A stretch of DNA of 42,587 nucleotides from an uncultured Bacillota bacterium (GTDB lineage: Bacteria > Bacillota > Clostridia > Oscillospirales > Oscillospiraceae). Below the pieces are notes generated by a model. It worked only from the letters and a program-made list of their open reading frames with translations, searched no databases and was not told the DNA's origin. The stretch lies in the NCBI GenBank assembly GCA_947649625.1, contig CANSSJ010000012.1:1-42587 (forward strand), written 5' to 3'. A program made the position numbers and the translations under genes. Positions 37,484 to 42,587 of the stretch are shown piece by piece (position 1 is the first letter of the stretch; each line of letters begins with the position of its first letter).

Positions 37484-38621
37484 GGAATTGTTTGATTCTA
37501 TGCAAAAGCAGATGTCCCCCTCCCCCCAGGTCCGAGCGGAGTTGTCCGAGAAGCTGGCCCAGCCGGTGAAAAAGCGGCCCGCCGCGTGGAAGAAGTACAC
37601 CGCTGTCGCCGCCTGTGCCGCGCTGGTGATTGGGGCGCTGGGCGCTTCTCGGTATCCAAGCTGGGAACTCATCCTCCAAAACTTCCGTCCCAGTATTCTG
37701 GAGACCCCCCTCCACAGCTATGTGACGGTGGACGATCTGACCGGCTACATTACCGAGAACACTACCACTGAAACCGGCGGCGGGGACACAGGCGCCATCG
37801 AAGTCCTCCCCGGCCCCAATACCGGCGACCTGCCCGGCGGGGCGCTGGCCCCCAGCGGTGCGTTACCCGGCGGGGCCTATATCGGGGACGCCCCCTCTCA
37901 GGAGGAGGCGGTCAACGCCTACCAGAAGCTGATGGACCACTTCGATGGCGACTACCCCGACTGGTACGGCGGGGCCTATATCGACGGTTCCGGCTATCTG
38001 GTGGTCCAGCTGGTCAGCGATGAGGACCCCGGGGACAAGACTCTGGAACTCCAGGTGCTGGACTGGACGGACAGCGACCATATCATGTTCAGTTCCTGCA
38101 AGTACTCCCTGGCCCACCTGAATCATCTGATGGACCAACTCAACGCCCTCCCCGCCGAGCGCCAGGACTGCCACGAGTTCATGGCAGGCTGGGGGATCAA
38201 TGAGGAGGCCAACCGCATTGAACTGACCCTCACTGAGGTCAACGACCCCATCCTCATCGTTTTGGCGGAGCTTGACCCGGACGACGACGCGATTTACGTC
38301 CGGGTGGGCCAGCGGGCCACTGCCGACGTCGGCGGCGAGGACGTCCGCACAGATACCGCTGCAACTGAGGACCCAGCGGTCCACCACAAGATGCCCGGCG
38401 GGGTGACCGCCCCCGTCCCCGAGGACGACGCGGACCTCATCGCCGTGGAGCCCTGGGTGGACGAAGATCTGGATGGGGCCCACTACGATATCCGGGACCT
38501 GCCCGAGGAGAGGAAGCCCGCCGCCACGGATTCCGTCCCCGAGGAGGACGCCAGCTCAGACACCAGTTCTTTTACCCCCGCCTATAACCCCGATGTTGGC
38601 TTCATTTACCCCAAAGAGTGA
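37476..38621 (+). CDS. Single-span membrane protein, probable anti-sigma partner
   Basis: The 381-residue product has a short cytoplasmic N-terminus (residues 1-40: MNKELFDSMQKQMSPSPQVR, a helix that could grip the sigma factor), one membrane span (about 42-57: YTAVAACAALVIGALG), and an acidic extracellular part of over 300 residues, rich in D, E, T and P. No zinc-binding HxxxCxxC motif is present, so it is not a ZAS-type anti-sigma factor. The role as anti-sigma is inferred from the 8-base overlap. The outer region has a compact middle (YQKLMDHFDGDYPDWYGGAY) but no domain I can name. Confidence 0.78.
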   Translation: MNKELFDSMQKQMSPSPQVRAELSEKLAQPVKKRPAAWKKYTAVAACAALVIGALGASRYPSWELILQNFRPSILETPLHSYVTVDDLTGYITENTTTETGGGDTGAIEVLPGPNTGDLPGGALAPSGALPGGAYIGDAPSQEEAVNAYQKLMDHFDGDYPDWYGGAYIDGSGYLVVQLVSDEDPGDKTLELQVLDWTDSDHIMFSSCKYSLAHLNHLMDQLNALPAERQDCHEFMAGWGINEEANRIELTLTEVNDPILIVLAELDPDDDAIYVRVGQRATADVGGEDVRTDTAATEDPAVHHKMPGGVTAPVPEDDADLIAVEPWVDEDLDGAHYDIRDLPEERKPAATDSVPEEDASSDTSSFTPAYNPDVGFIYPKE

Positions 38622-38623
38622 CG

Positions 38624-38654
38624 AAAAAGCCCCGGCCAGCGGCCGGGGCTTTTC
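38624..38654. terminator. Bidirectional intrinsic terminator between anti-sigma and Bax-inhibitor genes
   Basis: GCCCCGGCC AGC GGCCGGGGC (38629-38649) is flanked by AAAAA and TTTT, ending both converging transcripts. Confidence 0.95.
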
Positions 38655-38662
38655 AATAACTG

Positions 38663-39379
38663 TCAGTTCCTCTTATTGCCCAGGAAGCGCAGCAGATACA
38701 GGAACAGGTTGACAAAGTCCAGATAGAGCTGGAGAGCGGAGAAAATAGAGGCCTTGGCCAGCATCTCAGGCGATGCGGAATAGTAGTTATAGAAGGCCTT
38801 GATGCGCTGAGTGTCATAGGCAGTGTAGCCCAGGAAGACGGCGATGCCGATGAGGCAAACGATCCGGTCGAACATGTCCAGGCCGGGGATGAACATGGAC
38901 AGCAGGCCAAAAACGACCAGGAAGATCAGCCCGGAGAACAGGATGACCCGCAGGCTGGACAGATCCCGCTTGGTGAGGTAGCCGTAAGCGGCCAAAGCTC
39001 CGAAATAGACGGCGGTGAGCAGGAAGCTGAAGCCCAGGCTCTCCAGGCTGTAGCGCCAGAAGTAGATGGACATGGTAAATCCGAACAGGGCGGAGAAGGT
39101 GACAAACATGGCGATGGCCGTTCCCACGCGCATCTTCTCAATGCGGCGGACCATGGTGATGGACAGCACCAGAGTGGCCACCAGCACCACCAGAGAGACC
39201 GCGGGATACCAGATCAGAATATGGGAGGCGAGCTGGGTCACCCAGCAGCCCACCGCCACCCCGAAGGTGACCAGCAGGCCCAGCACCATCCACAGGAAAG
39301 TCTTGGCGGTGTACTGGCCAATGGTATCGCCCTGGCTGGAGGCGTAGCCCCTGTCAAACTCATAGGGATCAAAGCTCAT
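38663..39379 (-). CDS. Bax inhibitor-1/YccA family membrane protein
   Basis: This 238-residue protein has seven membrane segments, belonging to the BI-1/YetJ/YccA family, which forms pH-sensitive calcium leak channels or modulates membrane proteases. It shows QYTAKTFLWMVLGLLVTF at the first span, FSALFGFTMSIYFWRY, and LGYTAYDTQRIKAFY near the end with a conserved Asp, followed by ALQLYLDFVNLFLYLLRF. It has its own promoter and terminator, so it is monocistronic. AAAGGAG precedes the ATG. Confidence 0.95.
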   Translation of the reverse strand: MSFDPYEFDRGYASSQGDTIGQYTAKTFLWMVLGLLVTFGVAVGCWVTQLASHILIWYPAVSLVVLVATLVLSITMVRRIEKMRVGTAIAMFVTFSALFGFTMSIYFWRYSLESLGFSFLLTAVYFGALAAYGYLTKRDLSSLRVILFSGLIFLVVFGLLSMFIPGLDMFDRIVCLIGIAVFLGYTAYDTQRIKAFYNYYSASPEMLAKASIFSALQLYLDFVNLFLYLLRFLGNKRN

Positions 39380-39439
39380 AAAAAGCGCTCCTTTCTTTGC
39401 GGACAGCTTTTCTCAGTCTGCCCGGTTGAGGTTGTTTCT

Positions 39440-39468
39440 ATTATAGCGCCGCATAGAGAAAAAATCAA
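39440..39468 (-). promoter_or_regulatory. Predicted promoter of the Bax-inhibitor gene
   Basis: TTGATT (39468-39463), 17 bases and TATAAT (39445-39440) on the minus strand. It overlaps no other gene and starts 6 bases after the LTA-synthase stop. Confidence 0.8.
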
Positions 39469-39474
39469 CTGATT

Positions 39475-41628
39475 TTACTGCCCAAACACAACATCGTAAA
39501 AATCATTTTCCACGATCATGGCGGTGGAGTCCAGCTTGTAGCCCACCAGCTTCTTCATGGCGGAGACGTAATTATCCTGCTCCTCGGCGGTCATGGTGAC
39601 TCCCTCCGCCGGGGTGAACTTGCCGGTGTAGCGGTTGTAGAAGCCCCGGTCGGACTTCCAGCACCGGGAAGAGAATATCACCAGCCCCTCGCTGTCGGAC
39701 AGGGCGTCAGAGCCAGCCAGCATCCGGGAGTCGTACTCCAGCCCCAGCAGGTTGGACAGGGTGGGCAGGATATCCACCTGGCCCACCACCTTATCCACGA
39801 CGACCGGCTCCTCCATGGAGGAGGTCCAGAGGATCAGAGCGCTCTTGTACACATCGAAGTTGATGCTGCCCTCTTTCAGGTACTCCAGGTCCTCGGAGCT
39901 GCCGAACTTCTGCCCCGCCAGTTCCTCCAGGGTGGCCACGTCGAAGTAGGGGATGTGGTCGGGGGCGGCCACGATGAGGGTCTTATCCAGCTTGCCCGCC
40001 GCCTCCAGCTTGTTGATCAGGGTCTCCAGCGCCCGGTCCACCTCGATGCAGGTGCCGATATAGTTCTTGGTGGTGTCGCTGTAGGGCAAGGGGTCCAGAA
40101 TATCCCGGTACTGCTGGGGGACCCGGTTGTTGGAGTAGGGCATGTGGCCGCTGATGGTCAGGTAGTAGACATGGAAGGGCTTGTCGCTGTTGATATAGTT
40201 GTCCACGCTGGCCTCGATCATGTGCTTATCCCGCTGGGGCCAGAGGAGTTTGCCGCTGTTTGCCACCTCCAAGCCGTCAAAATTGACCAGGCTGCCCCGC
40301 TCGCCGGTGACCGGCTTATCCACGCCGAACTGGTGCCACTCATAGCCAAGGTTGGGGTGGGACAGGTCCCGGCCGTACATATTGCTGTTTGGGTGATAGC
40401 CCTGGACCAGATAGCCCTTCCGGCCCAGCTGCTGAGCCAGGGAGAAGTAACAGTTGGTGCCCAGCTCGCCGGTGCGGGACATGGTAACGGGGAAGTTACC
40501 CTTGGGGTACAGGCCCAGCAGGTTCTGGCACTCGCCGTTGGAGGTGCTGGTGAAGTGGAGGGGGGTATAGAAATTGTTGAACACAAAGCCCTCGTGGGTC
40601 AGCTTGTAGAGGGTGGGGGTCAGCTCCTGGCTGATCCCGTAGCCCGAGAAGCCCTCCAGGGTGAGGAAAATCACGTTGTACCCCTCAAACATGCCGGTGT
40701 ACTTGTTCTTTTTGGTGGGGGTGACGCTGTTGAAGTAGCTGGCCAGGGTCTTGACCTCGTCATTCTTCCCGTTCGACCCCAGGGCGGCCAGGTCCACGTC
40801 CATCACATTGGGGGAGGTGTCGATCACCGGGCCGGGGTCGGGCTCCGAGGTACTGCCCGCCGGGTCCGCGCTGCCGGAGGAGCTGCCGGGATTCAGCGTC
40901 CCGATGTCGTCGAAACCGCCGCCCATGGTGTTTTTCACCGGGACAATCATATGTTTAACGTCCAGCCGGAGCATGGTAAACAGGCCCAGCTGCTCCACCT
41001 GATCGTCGATGTTGGTGTCCACCTTGTAGAGGCCTGCGGGGGTCAGGTCCCCTTTCCAGGGCAGATGGAGCACTCCCAGACCCACGATGTGAAATACTAC
41101 GCAGGCCCCCACCACCAGCCCGGCGAAGCGGATGTCCAGCCGCTCGAAGCCCAGCAGCCGGGTGCCGAAAATAATCAGCAGGATGGAGGGCAGCAGGAAC
41201 ACCAGAATGATAGGGAGCTTGGACAGGACGGTGGAGATGATCACTTCGGCGTAATCAGTGAGCCTGTTGCCCGCCGCCACCTTCAGCGAGCTGGGGCCGT
41301 AGTAGGTCTGGAGGATGGTCTTGGCAATCATCTCAGCCACATAAATCACGGAGAGGACCACCGCCAGGATCTTGGCCGCCAGGCCGTTGCCCAGCCTGCG
41401 CCAGGGCAGGGCCAGGGCGGACAGGAAAAAGCCCCCCGCCAGAGAAAAAACCAGATACACCGGCGTGTAGGCCAGGGACATCTTCATATAGATATGGAGC
41501 GCCAGCTCCAGATAGAGCAGCAGCGCCGGAAACAGCAGCACCCGGGCCATGGTCTGGGCCAGCACGGCGTCCCCGCTCCGGCGGGAACGCCCCCGCCCGC
41601 TGCTCATACGTCTGCCGTTATAAGCCAT
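39475..41628 (-). CDS. LTA synthase family phosphoglycerol/phosphoethanolamine transferase
   Basis: This 717-residue membrane enzyme has an LtaS-like fold: an arginine-rich N-terminus, five membrane spans (about 28-48, 56-76, 84-104, 135-155, 168-188), a serine/glycine/proline linker (about 237-272), and an extracellular sulfatase-type domain. Likely metal and catalytic residues are Glu325 (FLTLEGFSG), Thr360/Thr362 (FTSTSNGE) as nucleophile region, His495 and Asp557-His558 (VAAPDHIPYF). It probably transfers glycerol-phosphate or a related group to a surface polymer; substrate not shown. GGAGG lies 9 bases before the ATG. Confidence 0.92.
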   Translation of the reverse strand: MAYNGRRMSSGRGRSRRSGDAVLAQTMARVLLFPALLLYLELALHIYMKMSLAYTPVYLVFSLAGGFFLSALALPWRRLGNGLAAKILAVVLSVIYVAEMIAKTILQTYYGPSSLKVAAGNRLTDYAEVIISTVLSKLPIILVFLLPSILLIIFGTRLLGFERLDIRFAGLVVGACVVFHIVGLGVLHLPWKGDLTPAGLYKVDTNIDDQVEQLGLFTMLRLDVKHMIVPVKNTMGGGFDDIGTLNPGSSSGSADPAGSTSEPDPGPVIDTSPNVMDVDLAALGSNGKNDEVKTLASYFNSVTPTKKNKYTGMFEGYNVIFLTLEGFSGYGISQELTPTLYKLTHEGFVFNNFYTPLHFTSTSNGECQNLLGLYPKGNFPVTMSRTGELGTNCYFSLAQQLGRKGYLVQGYHPNSNMYGRDLSHPNLGYEWHQFGVDKPVTGERGSLVNFDGLEVANSGKLLWPQRDKHMIEASVDNYINSDKPFHVYYLTISGHMPYSNNRVPQQYRDILDPLPYSDTTKNYIGTCIEVDRALETLINKLEAAGKLDKTLIVAAPDHIPYFDVATLEELAGQKFGSSEDLEYLKEGSINFDVYKSALILWTSSMEEPVVVDKVVGQVDILPTLSNLLGLEYDSRMLAGSDALSDSEGLVIFSSRCWKSDRGFYNRYTGKFTPAEGVTMTAEEQDNYVSAMKKLVGYKLDSTAMIVENDFYDVVFGQ

Positions 41629-41670
41629 TGGGATCGACCTCCAAATCGGAAAACCTGTTTTTACCTACTT

Positions 41671-41699
41671 ACTTTACTCACTTGTCCCCTGTCAGTCAA
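41671..41699 (-). promoter_or_regulatory. Predicted promoter of the LTA-synthase-type gene
   Basis: TTGACT (41699-41694), 17 bases and TAAAGT (41676-41671) on the minus strand, giving a leader of about 37 bases. Confidence 0.7.
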
Positions 41700-41720
41700 G
41701 GGATATTTCTTTAATTTTTC

Positions 41721-41757
41721 ATAAAATTTGCCGCCGTCACAGCTGTATGACGGCGGC
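41721..41757 (-). terminator. Probable polC terminator
   Basis: GCCGCCGTCA (read on the minus strand, 41757-41748) pairs with TGACGGCGGC (41739-41730) around 8 loop bases, followed by AAATTTTAT on the minus strand. The U-run is short but present. Confidence 0.8.
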
Positions 41758-41762
41758 CGGTT

Positions 41763-42587
41763 TTATCCAAACATGGAAAACAGGTCCATCTGGCTGGTCT
41801 CGGGCAGGCCGCCGAAGGCCCCGGCGTCCCTGAGCAGCTGGATATGGGTCTTGGACACCTTGGGGCAGGCGGCGGACACCTCCTCGATGGAGATAAACTG
41901 CTTCCCCTCCCGCTGCTCCGCCAGAGAGATGGCGGCAGTCTCCCCCAGCCCCGCCACCGACACGAAGGGGGGCCGCAGGGTGCCCTTCTCCTCGTCCATG
42001 GTGAAGTGGATGGCCTGGGACTGGTAAATATCCATCCGGTCGAACTGGAAGCCCCGGAGATAGAACTCGTAGCACACCTCCAGGGTGGTGAGCATGTCCT
42101 GTTCCACGGCGGTGGCCTCCTTGTCCTTGGCCACAATCTCCCGCATCTTCCGCTGGCACACATCCATCCCCCGGCACATGAAGGCCTCGTCAAAGGCCTT
42201 GGCCCGGATGGAGAAGTAGGCCGCGTAGAAGGCCAGGGGCCGGTGCACCTTGAACCAGGCGATGCGGAAGGCCATCATCACATAGGCCACGGCGTGGGCC
42301 TTGGGGAACAGGTAGGCGATCTTCTTGCAGGAGCCGATGTACCAGTCGGGCACGCCGGCGGCCTTCATCTCCTCCTCCGCCCCGTCGGGCAGGCCCCGGC
42401 CCTTTCGGACGGCCTCCATAATCTTAAACGACCGCTTGGGGTCCATCCCCTTGGAGATAAGAAACAACATGATATCGTCCCGGCAGCCGATAGCCTGGCC
42501 GACCGGGATGCCCTGCTGGATAATCAGGTCCCGGGCGTTGCCCAGCCACACGTCGGTGCCGTGGGAGAAGCCGGACAGCCGCACCAG
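41763..42587 (-). CDS. polC: DNA polymerase III PolC-type alpha subunit, C-terminal part (cut by right edge)
   Basis: PolC is the replicative polymerase of low-G+C Firmicutes. The visible 275 residues are its C-terminus: LSGFSHGTDVWLGNARDLI, IGCRDDIMLFLISKGMDP, FKIMEAVRKGRGLP, WYIGSCKKIAYLFPKAHAVAYVMMAFRIAWFKVHRPL, then PPFVSVAGLGETAAISLAE (helix-hairpin-helix) and a final QMDLFSMFG that includes a DLF-type beta-clamp-binding end. These match Bacillus PolC in order and wording rather than DnaE. The 5' part, with polymerase and proofreading domains, is outside the window. The first visible codon is not a start. Confidence 0.97.
   Translation of the reverse strand: MVRLSGFSHGTDVWLGNARDLIIQQGIPVGQAIGCRDDIMLFLISKGMDPKRSFKIMEAVRKGRGLPDGAEEEMKAAGVPDWYIGSCKKIAYLFPKAHAVAYVMMAFRIAWFKVHRPLAFYAAYFSIRAKAFDEAFMCRGMDVCQRKMREIVAKDKEATAVEQDMLTTLEVCYEFYLRGFQFDRMDIYQSQAIHFTMDEEKGTLRPPFVSVAGLGETAAISLAEQREGKQFISIEEVSAACPKVSKTHIQLLRDAGAFGGLPETSQMDLFSMFG

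Noticed and set aside
39955-41724. 589-codon open frame opposite the LTA-synthase-type gene
   Set aside because: Same codon-bias shadow. The translation shows no family features, and the minus-strand gene has catalytic residues, a ribosome binding site and a promoter.
1-42587. CRISPR array, tRNA, rRNA, insertion sequence or prophage
   Set aside because: No regularly spaced repeats, no cloverleaf-type or rRNA sequences, and no transposase, integrase or phage structural genes were seen.

Overview
This window reads as a chromosomal segment of a G+C-rich, spore-forming member of the Clostridia, most like the Oscillospiraceae (Flavonifractor/Lawsonibacter-type gut anaerobes). The reasons are: Firmicutes gene orders (tig-clpP-clpX-lon-engB; scpA-scpB followed by a DUF2953 gene and gerW; rplS...rbgA-rnhB-yraN; ruvC-ruvA...ruvB), PolC-type DNA polymerase III, a GerW sporulation protein, a SigH-like sigma factor, strong GGAGG-type ribosome binding sites and consensus sigma-A promoters. 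The species is inferred, not shown. Almost all genes are on the minus strand, so transcription mostly runs from high to low coordinates.

Layout. 1-2.2 kb: ispH (cut by the left edge), plsC and cmk overlap as one operon. 2.2-2.9 kb: a pair of palindromic repeats, then a small XRE repressor divergent from a small protein gene. 2.9-7.4 kb: kptA, an HI0933-type flavoprotein, an RpiR regulator, an RluB-type pseudouridine synthase and a D,D-carboxypeptidase. 7.5-10.1 kb: gerW, a DUF2953 gene, scpB and scpA. 10.1-10.5 kb: a 409-base stretch with no conventional gene, discussed below. 10.5-17.1 kb: the protein quality-control block engB, lon, clpX, clpP, tig. 17.3-23.4 kb: a phosphoesterase, thrC, yraN, rnhB, a SUKH-type gene, rbgA, a TraX-like gene on the plus strand, and rplS. 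23.5-27.3 kb: a large membrane protein, a Nif3-like protein, trmK and a flavoprotein. 27.4-30.1 kb: small accessory genes and a SigH-like sigma factor with a zinc-ribbon gene. 30.1-36.9 kb: glmM, three small accessory genes and ruvB, then four unrelated small genes wedged between ruvB and ruvA, then ruvC. 36.9-38.6 kb: an ECF sigma factor with a membrane-anchored partner on the plus strand. 38.6-42.6 kb: a Bax-inhibitor-type protein, an LTA-synthase-type enzyme and the 3' end of polC (cut by the right edge).

The most interesting region is 10.18-10.50 kb. Two promoters with identical hexamers (TTGACA, 17 bases, TAAAAT) face each other, one on each strand. Both transcripts would end at one shared bidirectional terminator. 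The plus-strand RNA has a good ribosome binding site and a 27-codon reading frame for a cationic, tryptophan-rich peptide whose last codons form one arm of the terminator. The minus-strand RNA would be about 95 nt and antisense to the 3' end of the peptide message. This is the layout of type I toxin-antitoxin loci (txpA/ratA, bsrG/SR4). A sequence matching the LexA/DinR core, GAACNNNNGTTC, lies just upstream. All functional parts of this proposal are inference.

Two families of intergenic palindromic repeats are also present. One is a REPIN-like pair of inverted units (2.2 and 34.3 kb). The other has TGTAGGG ends (17.3 and 36.8 kb); it supplies the stop codon of one gene and lies in the untranslated leader of ruvC. 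No tRNA, rRNA, CRISPR array, insertion sequence or prophage was seen.
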